A stretch of DNA of 64,000 bases from Tetrahymena elliotti 4EA (Eukaryota > Ciliophora > Oligohymenophorea > Hymenostomatida > Tetrahymenidae). Of this stretch, positions 23,500-37,407 are shown piece after piece. Numbering within the stretch: position 1 is the stretch's first letter; the number at the start of each line of letters is the position of its first letter. The stretch spans positions 229,784-293,783 of the forward strand of contig JH720306.1 in NCBI GenBank assembly GCA_000231825.2. The letters run 5' to 3'. The notes under the pieces are model-generated. The model was not told where the DNA came from. It searched no databases and saw only the letters and a list, made by a program, of their open reading frames with translations. The translations under genes and the position numbers were made by a program.

Positions 23500-26400
23500 A
23501 TGTCATAGGCTAGTATTTAGCACGAAAGTTAAAATATTTAGAGTAATGATCATGATGAATTGATTCACAATTAAGATCATTTGATTAGTTAAAACATCTA
23601 AGAATAAACTCACCATAATAATGAAATAATTGGGTAAAATGCTAATTTAATTCAATATCATTACTATAAAAATTTATTTAACATTCAATAGATAAAATGC
23701 TAAAAATCAACATGTTGAACAAGGTAGTCATAATATTATTTAAGATGTGTCTATTTTTGATGAAAAACAAGGAGGATAATCTGTCCCTCTAATAAGTAGA
23801 GTTGAATAAGATGAATAAGAAGATGATTTAAAACAAAATAGCATTTAGTATTTTGATGAAAAAGATTAACTACATTATAATCAGCCTTTAACATAAAGAT
23901 CTTAAGTTTTAAATAGCTAATAAATCCATAAATAATAAGGTAATCTTGCACTTTTATTCTTTTCGTTTGTCTACCTATATATTGAATATTTATTTAATTA
24001 TGATATTAATAGATTAAAGCTCACCTTCATCAAATTAAGAATCTGCTGAAAAAAAAGTAGAATAAGATAGTGATGTACATCTAAGCGGACATGTGTTAAG
24101 CCAGCAGGATAGAGAATTAATTCTTAAATAAAATAATAATGCTAAAGTTGTTATAAATGGGAAAAAAAATATAAAAGAAATCCAAACTAATATGGTCACT
24201 CCAAAGAAGAGACTAAGTATTTAAAGATTGAGTGCCTAAAAGAACTTAAGCAATGAAGAAAGTGCTGAAAAATAGCTTTTTTTAATAAATGACCCCAATG
24301 ATATCACAAAAAACACAAATTCAAATGAAAAAAATGAATAAATGTAAAACTCAGAATTAATAAAATTAAGACTACAGAATGATAAATTAAGGGAAGAACT
24401 TAAATCTCTAAGCGATAAGCTTAGCATAGTCATTGAAAAAAATTAAAAGAATATTGTCAGTTCTAAAAATAGATTAAACAACTAAACATCTGATCCTGTT
24501 CTTAAGCAGGAGTTAAACAATGCATACAAATTGATTGATGCAATACAAAGGTAATTATTTAAAATAAAAAGATATTTCATTTAAAGAAACTCTCTATGTT
24601 CTTTTTTTTAATTTTGAAGATTTTAATATTAAATGTTTTAAATAATTATCTATCTTGGAGTCTGAAGTGACTACCATCTTCTCCCTAAATGTTTAAATTT
24701 AAACCTTTTCTAAAGATAGCTTTCCTCTTTTCATTTCGTGCTATCATAAAGATTCATTTTTAATTTACAAAAAAATAAAAATTTTTACTATTTTACTCAT
24801 TGATGAATTTCCAATTTATTTAATTTGTAAGCAAATTAAGAATTGATTGAAAGTAAAATATGAGTTTTTTTACCTTATTTAACATATCTTTATGTTTTTT
24901 TAATGAATTTTTAATTTGAAATAATAAGGGATAATAAGAAATTGTAAAGTTAAGTATATGAAGGAGGGCATTTTGAGAAGGTTATGAAACTGGAGAATGA
25001 TCTTAAAAGCAAAGATCAAGAAATTAAATTAGTGAAAAAAGAGTTAGAGTTAACAAAGAAATTATAAAAAATAAATGCTTCACAGGAATCAGATAAAAAA
25101 GATGTTATAGCAAGAAAAGAAGATTTTAATGAGAAATATGTTTTAAAGCAAAAAATAAAAGAATTATAAGATAAATTGTCTGAGTAAGAAGACAAATTTA
25201 GCAAGTAATACAGAGAATTTTTGAGCATGGAAAAAGAATACAAAAAGCTTTGTGAAAGGAATAATATTAGACCTAATTTTTCTTATAACGAATAAGAAAA
25301 TGTTTTTGAGAGATAGTCTAAACCTTCTCAGATTTAATTAGTTTCAAGAGATAGAAAATCAGGTAGCCTTGCTAATAACCCAAGAAGATCAGAAAGCTTA
25401 AAGCCTTTAGACAAAAGTAAATTGGTATCAAATAGCTCCTTGATTGATTAATCGTCCATAGTTGGTTTGGGAAATGATCCTGAATTTTTTAATTTAGAAT
25501 TTAATGAATAAACATTTTAAGATCTTCTCTAAAAAGCTAAAATTTATAAAAAATCAAAAATAACAAATGAAAAAAAGTTGAACAACGAGATTAATGAATT
25601 AAAGAATATTCTTGGTTAAAAGAATTAAGAAATTTTAGCTCTTAAATAGCAGCTTTTAAATAGAGACAGATAAAGTAATAATCTGTAATCATAGCTGAAC
25701 TAGCTTAAACGCTAAAAGTAAAATCTCAACGAACAACAAAACTACAATTCTATTGCAGACAATAATATTTCAATTGATGAAAATGATCCTTATGATAATA
25801 ACTTGATACCTGGAGCAGATTTAACTAACAATTCAATTTAATATACAACTCCTATGAAAGAAGAAAGATAAATTCCAAAAAAGAAGCTTTTGCCTTAAAG
25901 CAGTAATTTGAAAACAAAATCAAAGAGTCCTCTATAAAAGTAAAATATTACTCAACCTGATTCTTATACAAGTAGAAATCTCATTTCTAACCCATCTACA
26001 AATCTACCCTTCTCAACATCAAATGTAACATTTTCTTTTAAGATGTTTTTAAAATAATTTTTAACTCAATATTAGAATGGTTCACCAGCTAAAAAGAGTG
26101 GAAAAAAATAAATTCAACTAAATCCAATAAACTAAAATAATATATCTTAACCTTAGTATTCAAATTATGAGCCTGCATTAAATAGTAATAATAAACGTTA
26201 TCCATAATAAAAGAATTCAAATCATGTATCATATCCTAAATAGCAACAACATTCTTTATAAGAAATACCAAATTAGAACTTCAAAAAATCACCAAATTAA
26301 AAAAATTTGTAAAAATAACCAAGACAATCTGAAGCTTAACTTGCTAGATAATCTGAAATTAATTAGTCAGTGGAAGAATTCAATTCTTACTCTCCAACTA

Positions 26401-28619
26401 GATTTTAAAATGATGAGAAAAATGTTCCTATTTAAAATAATGTTTTATTGTCAGAATAAAATTTAAATTTAGATGATATAATTACATAGCAAAAGGGTGT
26501 ATCACCTTAATAGTAGGTTTTAATTCCTTTAACTCTTAGAGACGTTTAAGTAGGAGTTGAAATAGGAGATAGTTATAGATTTACAGATAGAATAACTTTG
26601 AAATAAAATTATCATCATAAAATAGTTTATGTGAAAGTGGCTCATGATGAGTATGGTATTATAGGCATTTAGTGTCATTATAGATTGTAAAAAACAACAT
26701 AGATAATTGAAGGAGAAATGCATATCATCTCAGATTAAAATTCAAATATTGTTTTAGATGATGAGTAATATGTAACAGAAGATTTCAATGCTGATGAGAA
26801 ATAAGATGGTGATTACATGAAATATATTTAAGGGACACTCAACACAGAAACTAATTAGATAGTTAATTTAATATTCGTTACAGCAAAAGGTTATAGGAAA
26901 TTACTTGGGTTATAATAATAATCTAACTATGAAAATTTATAGAGTTTTAATTTAGATATATCTGAAAACGAGGTTCCTATTTGTTTATATGGATCACTTT
27001 AAAAGTAGTATGGAGATAATGAAAATCCAACTGGTTCAATACTCACATTAATTGGATTTAATGTAGAAAGAGACGATAATCAAATAGAAGAAAATATTAA
27101 GGCTTTCTACACTGAAGATGATTAAGTAAGAACAGAGTTTGAATCTAATCAAAAGAATTAGGAAATGAAAAAGAAAATAAATAACAACTCAACTAAATTT
27201 ATTAGAGATGAGAACTAGAATTCATAAAGCGATGAAAAATTTTAACAAAATAATTCTCAATTTAATATATAGCATGCTAATTAATAATAAGCTGATCAAC
27301 ATGCTATTCATAAAAATCTTGATTCATCTCATTAGTAACAAGTCAATTAATAATAAGCTGATTAGGCTATTCAGAAAAATCATGAATAATCTAATTTGTA
27401 ACAAGCTAATAAATAATAAGCTGATGTTATTCATAATAATCATGAATAATCTAATTAGCATCAGGCTAATTAAAATTCTTCTTATGAATCTCCTTACTTC
27501 AAATCTTCAGATAAAAAAAAATAATAAACAGACTAAATTAATCCAGCAGTCAACCAAGCAGATAACCATCAAAATAATTTATAGAATAACCATAAGCAAG
27601 GTAATTCTTCATCCTTTAATAAGGAATAAATTAAATTAGATGCAAATCAACATAGTGCAGTTGAGAATGAAGAAGAGGAAGAAAATGAATTTACCTTGAG
27701 CAATATGAATATCTAAAATGCTGAAAAAAAAGACTAATCTGAATCATTAAATTAAAAATCACACAAAGGTTCATCTAGAAATATTTAATCATAAAACCCA
27801 TCTAGAAATTCATAACATGCTTAAGAAACAAAAAGTAATTCTAATGATGTACAAAAACCAGAGTCAATTAGTAGAAATTCAAACACTCATAAGATCAATG
27901 AGATTAATAATAAAGATCTAAGTTAAGATGAATAAAAGAAGGGAAATGAAATAAATCAACTTGCAAATAATCCTGGAACAGATTAAGATGAAAAATAATC
28001 AAGCAATAAGCAATAAGATAATTCTAAAAATGACTAAAAAGCATCTTCTTCTTTATCAAATAGTAAAAATGAAGATCAAATCAGCAAAGAGCATCAGTAA
28101 TAAATTATTCAGGAAAAGAATTAAAAAGAGTAGACTTAATAAAATCAATAAGAAAAATAAATTCATAAAAAAGAAGATTAAAACAATAAGGAGTACGAAT
28201 AAAATAGTCATGAAAAGAATTAAAATCAATAAAATGAGCAAAATCACTCAGAAAAATAAACTCATAAAAAAAGTGAAAAAGATCATTAAGAAATGATAAA
28301 TAATGATGAATCTAAAAAAGAATTTACTGATCATCAAGTTCTTACAAAAAAACAAGAAATGGAAGATAATCATAATGATACTAATTAGAAAAACCATTTG
28401 TAGATAAAAAAAGATTATGACAGTGATAAAGAGCATAATAACAATCACAATGATAAGGAGCATCATTAATAAAACAATCTTAATGTTAATAATTTAAACA
28501 AAAGTGATAATGTTAATCTAAAATAAAATAATTTAGAGCACAAGGATGATAGCCATTCAAACCAATAAGAAACTTAGAATAAAAAACTAGAAAGAAAAAA
28601 AGAAGAAAATAATCAATGA
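23500..28619 (+). CDS. Large 1536 aa coiled-coil, Gln/Asn-rich protein with a possible jacalin-like beta domain
   Basis: Exons 23500-23633, 23692-23939, 24013-24550 and 24929-28619 are joined by introns of 58, 73 and 378 bp; the last exon alone is 3.69 kb in one frame. Residues 1-225 are acidic and Gln-rich. Two coiled-coil blocks lie at ~227-306 and ~317-417, split by the long intron. Low-complexity linker follows to ~835. Residues ~840-1025 form an ordered block, starting VLIPLTLRDVQVGVEIGD, with HHKIVYVKVAHDEYGIIGIQ and a closing GSILTLIGFNVERDD. A jacalin-like lectin fold is my best guess (strand spacing, G-x-x-L-x-x-I-G-F ending), not a firm call. Residues ~1080-1154 hold three ~21-residue Gln/His/Asn repeats, and the rest is a Glu/Lys/Asn/His tail. 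It may be a structural or scaffold protein. Confidence 0.8.
27247..27480 (+). repeat. In-frame coding tandem repeats, three ~63-72 bp units
   Basis: Inside the large gene, units of the type NQQQADQ-AI-KN-H-QSN-QQA occur three times in tandem (starts near 27265, 27337 and 27400). DNA anchors are AATAATAAGCTGAT (about 27285, 27351 and 27412) and CATAAAAATC/AATCATGAATAATCTAATT. Units are 20-22 residues and have diverged mostly at single residues, which suggests replication slippage followed by drift in a region under little structural constraint. Confidence 0.6.
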
Positions 28620-29415
28620 GAAATAATAATAATTGTAGATGAAATGTAAAATAATAAATAGATCAATAATATCTTTTTGTCAACTATATATTTTTGTGTA
28701 TAATATTTAAATCATTTTTGTTAATAAATGCTTTTAAAAAATAAAATATTTCATTAAAAGTAATCTATCATATTCAATTTTCTCTTAAAAAATATTTTCA
28801 ACCAAACTTTTTTGGTTTTTTGGTGCGTTTGAAACTACACAAAAAATGGAAATCAATGAAAAATAGAATAATAATTTAGATATTTTTTTACTTTTAATAA
28901 AAATGTATTAAACTAGATGCTGAAAACTGGTACAAAAAGTTAAAATAAAATGTAAGGAAATGATTGATGATTAGTAATAATACGAAAAAAATAAAATATT
29001 TATGGGAAGAAATAAAATTTTAATGTAAATTGATAAGGAAAATTTAAAGAATAAATAAATACAAATTATATTTGAATTTAAGAATGAAAAAAAATTAATC
29101 TAAAAATGAAAAAGAATAAATGGTAGATATTCATTCTTTTTTGAAAAATAAAATGTTTCTTTTGATTAAAAGAATTTATGTAGGAAACAAAAAAAAGAAA
29201 AATAATTTTAAATGGAAAGTGAATGATTAAGATATGTTGTTTCCTAATGGATAAATTTAGAAATTTCTGTTTGTAAAAGTATAGTTTTTTTTTATGTATG
29301 AATTAATAAAATTTTACTTAGTTGTTTTATCAATTAATTAATTGATTTTTAGATACTAATTTGATTAATAAATAAATAAACATATTTTTTCAAGATTTAG
29401 TTAAATAAAAGAGTC
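28620..29415. other. Intergenic, AT-rich
   Basis: 3' flank of the 1536 aa gene and upstream flank of the COQ5 gene. A- and T-runs only; I see no gene or structured element. Confidence 0.5.
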
Positions 29416-30764
<1,349 letters not shown>

Positions 30765-32650
30765 AATTAAACATAAATTAAATAAATTTATCAATTTAGC
30801 TAAAAATTATGTATTAAATATTATATGTATGTATATACTATCAGAATTTACATATTTTAAATCATTCATTAAATTATTTTATTTATTTTTCATTGTACTG
30901 GTTTTCTTGGATCATTTAAAAGTTATATTTTACATGAAAGATATCAATAAAGATATTAATTAAATATATTCAATAAATAAGCTGATAGATATGTGTAAAA
31001 CATCAAAATGTATTTATAATAAAATATACTTAAACTGCTTTATTTATTGGCTTTTCGTAAATAATACTGAGTTTTATTTTATGGAGGGTATTTTTTTACC
31101 CTATTAATCCTCCTAAATATACAATAAATGTAATTTCATCAAATAAGCATAAATAATTATGGAATTAAATATCTTTATAAAATGCTGTTTTTTATTTTTA
31201 TTTTGTTATCTTTTTTCTAAAATAACTGGATATTAAAAAATAAATAAAAGAGTAAAAAATATTAATTTTAAATTGAAAAATCCTTAATTATTTATTCATA
31301 AATGAAAGAAATAATTTGATTTTTTGAAGTTACTATCTACTATTTTCATTGCCATTCTTTTTTGACTCTTACTTTAGATCTTTTGTCAGTGAAAATTATC
31401 TTCTTAATGTCAATTTATTTCTTAACTAGAATTTTATTAATCACGCTATAGAGCAAGAATTCCAAATTTAAATAAATTGTTAACATTATAATATATTTGT
31501 TTATTTTTTACAAATAGACAGACAATATTTATGTTTTTTATTAGATTTTAATTTGAATAAAGTTTAATTGATTCTTCTTAGCATTTATTAATAATATTAT
31601 TGAGAAATTAAAGAAAGCATAATTTAAAGATTTTAAACGCATAAGTTAAAAATTTTCCATGAGATATTAACTAAAGCTATAGATGGAATATTTGGTATTT
31701 TTAGGTTACTATATTCAATTCAAATTCATGATATTATTATTACTTTTTATTATAATTTACATAAAATTAAAAATTGATTTTTTTATATTAAATAACTTAT
31801 TCATTTTAAAACGTTTAAACTTTTAGTGTTGTTTAATGTAAATTATGTATAATCTATAGAAAAAATATTGCATATTTTTAAATCTTACATTGTGTTCTGC
31901 TTCAATTTATAAGTCTTTTATATTATAAATTAACTATCAAAAATTGATTTTGATTTTAATAATTTGTTACTGTATTTCTTTTTTACAATAAATTTATAGT
32001 ATTAATTAGTTTTTAGACAGATGGTTTTTTATGGAATTAAAGAATACTTAATTAGCTTACTAATTTTTAATTGATATTTTCCTAAAACTTTTGAATTAAA
32101 AAGCTTCCATTTTCAAAAGCATAAAAAATATTTATTTTCTTTATTCTAAAAAAAATGAATTTAATTCTATTGGTTTCGTTAAGTATTATTCTCAAAAGGG
32201 AATTTATTTTATTTTAATTTAATTGTAAATAAATTGCATTCATTTCCTTTTGTCGTATTTCAAGAATTATTTTTTTGTTTAAATTCTGGTGGCTATGGCT
32301 GAACACTTTCCTATTTCATTGTGTAAATATGAATTTTCTACATTTAAATAAAATGATAGAAATTTTTAATTTAGGATCCTAACTTTAATTAAATTCTTGT
32401 AAAATAGAAGTTTCTCCATTAGATTCGTTTACTGGGATTAATGGATTAATGTGTTAAAGATAAAGTGTTGAGTAAATCAAATAATCTAGAACATACTAAA
32501 TTACAAAAGAAAAAAGAAAGCAAGATTTTAGGATTAAAATTTTCTCTTCAAATTAACTAGTTAAATTGTTTATTAAATTCTATTGGTCAATAATTAATTA
32601 ATATTTTAATAAATTAAATCTAAAAAAAAAAAAATTTTATAATTCCAAAA
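30765..32650. other. Intergenic, 1.9 kb, AT-rich
   Basis: No coding frame with convincing composition was seen on either strand. The 78-codon ORF at 30727-30963 starts inside the last COQ5 exon in another frame and is mostly hydrophobic AT-rich translation, which I regard as chance. No repeat or RNA gene was recognised. Confidence 0.45.
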
Positions 32651-33628
32651 ATGTACGCAATTAGAGCTATTTAATTCATTGTTAAAGGCAAATCAGAATT
32701 CACAAATAAGGGTTTTGCAAAAAATTAAGCCAAGTTTAATAAAAAAGACACAGAAGTTGATTTATCAGGATAAAATATTATCATTACAGGCGCTAATAGT
32801 GGCATTGGCTATTCTGCAGCTTTACAACTAGCAAAAAAGGGAGCAGCTATTCATCTTGTTTGTCGTAACAAACAAAGAGGTGAAGAAGCTTTACAAAATC
32901 TTTAAAGAGAAGTCTCAAGCAATAAAAATGTCTACCTTCACTTATGTGATATGAGTGACTTTGCTTCTATTAAAAAGTTTGTTGAAGATTATAATAAATT
33001 AGGGGTAACACTAGACGGTCTTGTCTAAAACGCAGGTACTATGATCCATGATCGTTAAACTACAAAGGATGGTCTTGAATACAACTTCGCAACTAATGTT
33101 GCAGGTGTATTCTTGATGAATGAACTATTTGTTCCTTTACTTGAAAAAACTTATAAGCAAACCTCAAGAAATCCAAAAGTTATTCTAGTTAGCAGTGGTG
33201 GTATGTACACTTAAAAGCTTGAAATAGAAGATTTAAATATGGCAAAAGAAAAGAAATTTGATGGTCAAGCATAATATGCTAAAAACAAAAGATAATAAGT
33301 AGTTTTATGTGAAAAATGGACTAAGTTATACACTCAATCAAAGGGTATTTAATTCTTCTCCATGCATCCAGGATGGGTTGACACTCCAGTTTTACCTCAA
33401 GCTATGCCAGATTTCTACAAAAGATTTAAAGACGATTTGAGAAAATGTGAAGAAGGTTCAGACACCATTGTATGGCTTTAATGCATGCCCTCTGAAAAAT
33501 TAGAAAGCGGTGGTTTTTATTTCGATAGACAATCAGTCCCTAAACACTTAACCATTTCTTGTACTTCACATGATTAAAAAGATGTTGATAAATTTTACAA
33601 TAAATTAATTGAATTAACCAAAATTTGA
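32651..33628 (+). CDS. Short-chain dehydrogenase/reductase, DHRS12-like
   Basis: A single exon from ATG 32651 to TGA 33626-33628 gives 325 aa. Classical SDR features are all present: the NAD(P)-binding TGANSGIG (residues 46-53), NAG (126-128), the catalytic Ser of VILVSSGG (181-182), and Y209-x3-K213 in QYAKNKRQQ. The MHPGWVDTPVL segment after the active site is typical of the DHRS12/retinol-dehydrogenase-like branch, as is the long C-terminus. The ~40 residues before the Rossmann fold match the N-terminal extension of that branch. The substrate is unknown; lipids, retinoids or steroids are possibilities. The gene lacks introns, unlike most of its neighbours. Confidence 0.92.
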
Positions 33629-35406
33629 AAAAAAATAACAAAATTAATTTCAGACTATTTATTATTACTATTAATATAATGAGTAAAGTAAAATCGATCT
33701 TTAAATTCAATTTACAAAAATAGATAAAAACAAAAATTTAATAACAGATGACTATCCATCTATCCATTAATCTTTTTAGTTAAAAATTATAAAAGTAACA
33801 TATGATTATACTGTATTTATTTTACATTTATAAAAACACTATTAACCTTTATCAAAATTGTACTTCAAAATTTATTTTCATTATTTCAAAAAATCTTTTA
33901 TTAATTAATTAATTTGCAAAGTTATAAATTATTTTTACTCATCAGAAACTCACTAAAGCAAAATATTTGAAACCTTTCCTAATTTTCTTGTATCATTTAC
34001 TATCTACATCTTTATTAATTAAATTTATATTTTCGATGTGGATGCAAGTTTTTCATTCTTCAAAAGAGCTTGACAAGCCAAAAAAAATATATAAACTCAT
34101 AACAAATTTATTTTAATTTTCTCTAAACACTATTTAGAGTAATCTATCTCTTTCCTATCTACATATATTTAAAAAATTGTAAGTTAATCTGCTTTTGTTG
34201 ATTACGGCTTCCTGGTTTAATTTTAATTAAATTTTTCTTCAAATTTATATTACATAGTAAATTCTAAATTAGTAAATATTTTATCTAAAAATTAAAAAAG
34301 ATAAATCTGTCATGAAAAAGTATTTTTAATTAAATAATAATAAAATCTAAGCTTATTATTGTTTGTTTATAAACAAATAAGTTAGTTACACATAATGTTA
34401 GATTTATTTTGATGAAAAGATTTTTTTAAGTGAATTAATTTATTATTTTGAAAAATTTTTAATATTTTTCATCAGTAAAATTAAACTCAATTATTTTTGA
34501 CTAATAATTTTTTTTATCTTTGTTAAACAAAAATATATAACTTAATAATTAGAATATTTAAAATATTGTTTTTTTATTTACTATTGGTGAAGTTGAACAA
34601 AAAATTTTTTGTGTTATTCATAATAAAATAGTTAATTAAAAACAATTTAATATTACAATTAAATTAATGTTTACTTTGCTAGATTTAGTTTTGTTTCGAT
34701 AATATTTAATGGTATAGATTGAATTTTTAGATCATCATATTATGTCAGTAAATTTATTTTTTTTAATTTTAAATATTTTAAAGTCAGACAAATAATTTAA
34801 TTTTTGTTTGGTTGGATAATTTTTTAGTAAACTATTCTTTGATTTAGTCTTTTTAGCCAAGTATGTTAAATTGTTATTAATACTTAGTGGAAAATTTGAT
34901 ACAAAGAATAAACATATATGTTTTACAGTCAGGTAATTAAATAACAATTGAGTTTATACTTTTAGTTTAGTTAAAGAATATTTGTAAATGTTGTAATTGA
35001 TTGATTAAAAAATATTTTAAAGAAAAATGAATTTATTTTTAAATTAATTTTATAAATTAGTATGAAAAGAGATATCTTAAAATGTGAAATATTAGATATT
35101 TTAAGTATTTTTAGTTAATAAAAGGATATTTTTTAGATAAAAATATAAATAGAATCTTCAGAAATACAATATATACATAATAATTGTGAATGAAAGAATG
35201 AAAAAACTATCAAAAATAAGTAGAGGGAGTAAAAAAAAGAAGAAGAAAAAGGAGAAAAAATGCGAAAAGATATTTACTTTTTCAGATTATTAATTAAATT
35301 ATGTTGATTATAATGCATTTTTTAAAATCAAGTTTTATATTAAAAATATTAAGAAAAATAAGATATAATTTCGATTAAATAAAAAAGTAAGAAAAGAATT
35401 ACAAAA
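33629..35406. other. Intergenic, 1.8 kb, AT-rich
   Basis: No gene or repeat recognised. The minus-strand ORF at 34735-34947 has no splice or homology support and a composition expected from AT-rich noise. Confidence 0.45.
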
Positions 35407-37407
35407 ATGGAAAAGAACTACACCTAATTAATTTTAAACGAATTAGAGTAACATGGTGAAATTCCTGATACTCTTTTGTTGGCAAAGAAATTAGAAATTG
35501 AACATCAAGAATTAGTTGGTTATTTAAATTCTTTGCTCTTAGAAAACTACATTACTTAAGAAGTTAAGGAAATTTAAAGATGGGTACTTTTATAAGAAGG
35601 TTTAGATAATGTTGCTAACGGTACTCCTGAATTCAGAGTTTATTAAGGAATTCCTGCTGCAGGTAAATACATTTTATTTTAACTCATATTGAGGTAGACC
35701 TCAATACTAATTATAGCATATTAAACAGCAAAGCTTTAAAGAAAGAAAGAAGTTATTTGATTAAGTTTCGCACATTTTTAAAATTTAATTGAATGCAAAT
35801 ATCATTCATTTTCATTTGAAAAAGCTTCATAAATAACTTATTTTTTTGATTTTAAATTAGGTATTTCTAAGAATGAATTAGAAGCTAAATTCGATGCTAA
35901 TGTTTTCAAGTTTGGTTTATAAAATGGTATGAAAAAGAAGTGGTTCAAGATTAAGGATGGTCTTATTCAAAGAGAAGTTGCTGAAGTTGTCGATGAAGAT
36001 GTTGTTCTCTTGTAAAGAATTGCATCTAACAACAATTTAGAAGATATTAAAAAGGATGTTTTTGATAATTTAAAGAAGAGAAAGATTATTTCCTAAGAAG
36101 TTATCAAGTATTTCAAAATTAATAAAGGTACTGGATACAAGGCTATTTATGTTGAACTTGAATCTGATTTGACTTATGATATGGTTAAGAATTATGATGA
36201 TTTCGTCAAGAATGAAGACGGAACTACCAAATCCAACACTGAACTTGCTAAAAAATTCAAAAAATATAACTGGAACTCTGTTGGTAAAGATATGTAAATC
36301 AATTCATTATCAATTTTCATGTTTTTATATTAACCTTTAAAATGAAACAAAAGCTAATTTTTTGCTTAATAAATAAATACTATTTAAAAATAATAGAAAA
36401 ACTGGTAATTTGCATCCTTTGATGAAGGTTAGAAAATAATTCAGAGAAGTTCTTATTGAAATGGGTTTCGAAGAAATGGCTACCAATCAATATGTTGAAA
36501 GTGGTTTCTGGAACTTTGATGCTCTCTTCCAACCTCAATAACATCCTGCTAGAGATGCTCACGATACTTTCTTCATCAGAGAACCTGCTCACAGCAAAAA
36601 TTTAGATCCTGAATACTGGGAAAGAGTTAAAAAGACTCACGAAGTCGGTGGTTATGGATCTATTGGTTATCGTTACGACTGGAGTTATGAAGAAGCTAAA
36701 AAGAACATCTTCCGTACTCATACAACTGCTGTAAATAATTAATAAAATTAATATAAAATTGATAGCTATTGATAGATACAAATTTAGCATTAAGTAATTA
36801 AGATGAAGTATAAATTTTTTGTTTAAATATAAATTAGGTTTCATCTAAAATGTTGAGGCAAATTGCTATTGAATTTGCTAAGGATGGTGTTTTCAAGCCT
36901 AGAAAATTCTTCTCCATCGATAGAGTCTTCAGAAATGAAAGTTTAGATGCTACTCACTTGGCTGAATTCCATTAAATTGAAGGTGTTATTGCTGATAAAA
37001 ATGTTGGTCTTGGTGAACTTCTTGGAGTTATTACTGAATTCTTTGCTAAAATTGGTATATTTGTGTTTTAAAAGTTTCTTGTTTTTATAATAATTTATTT
37101 TTTAAAAGGTATTACTGGTTTGAAGTTTAAGCCCACATATAACCCCTATACAGAACCTTCCTTGGAAATTCACGGTTTCCACCCTGGTTTGAATAAAGTC
37201 ATTGAATTAGGTAACAGTGGTGTCTTCAGACCTGAAATGTTACGTCCTATGGGATTACCTGAAGATATTTAAGTTTTAGGTTGGGGTCTCGGTTTAGAAA
37301 GACCTACTATGATATAATATAAATTCAAAAACATCAGAGATCTTCTTGGTTATGGTGTTGATATGAAACTTCTTAAGGAAAACCCTATTTGCTGTTTCAA
37401 GAACTGA
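35407..37407 (+). CDS. FARSA: Phenylalanyl-tRNA synthetase alpha subunit, cytosolic
   Basis: Five exons (35407-35662, 35861-36293, 36397-36730, 36838-37054, 37109-37407) give 512 aa, the usual eukaryotic length. The introns are 198, 103, 107 and 54 bp. The protein charges tRNA-Phe as an alpha2-beta2 enzyme with the beta subunit, which is not in this window. The N-terminal ~200 residues are the winged-helix DNA-binding-like repeats of eukaryotic alpha subunits. The class II catalytic core follows: [44 protein letters not shown], motif 2 around [20 protein letters not shown] (residues ~368-388) and motif 3 GWGLGLERP (471-479). It ends ENPICCFKN. There is no mitochondrial presequence, so it is the cytosolic enzyme. 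Confidence 0.97.

Noticed and set aside
24551..24928. C/D-box snoRNA in the long intron (TGATGA and CTGA are both present)
   Set aside because: The CTGA lies before the TGATGA, the wrong order for a C/D snoRNA, and no terminal stem was found.
27208..28296. Several hydrophobic or Asn/Lys-rich ORFs on both strands (27208-27639, 27961-28296, 28056-28247, 28248-28466)
   Set aside because: All are other-frame readings of the single 3.7 kb exon of the 1536 aa gene, created because standard stop codons are Gln there.
35663..35860. Separate feature inside the 198 bp first intron of the Phe-tRNA synthetase gene
   Set aside because: AT-rich, with an AGGTAGACCTC palindrome-like patch only; no structure or ORF worth calling.
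36380..36844. Minus-strand ORFs over the Phe-tRNA synthetase gene
   Set aside because: Antisense shadows of strongly conserved exons.
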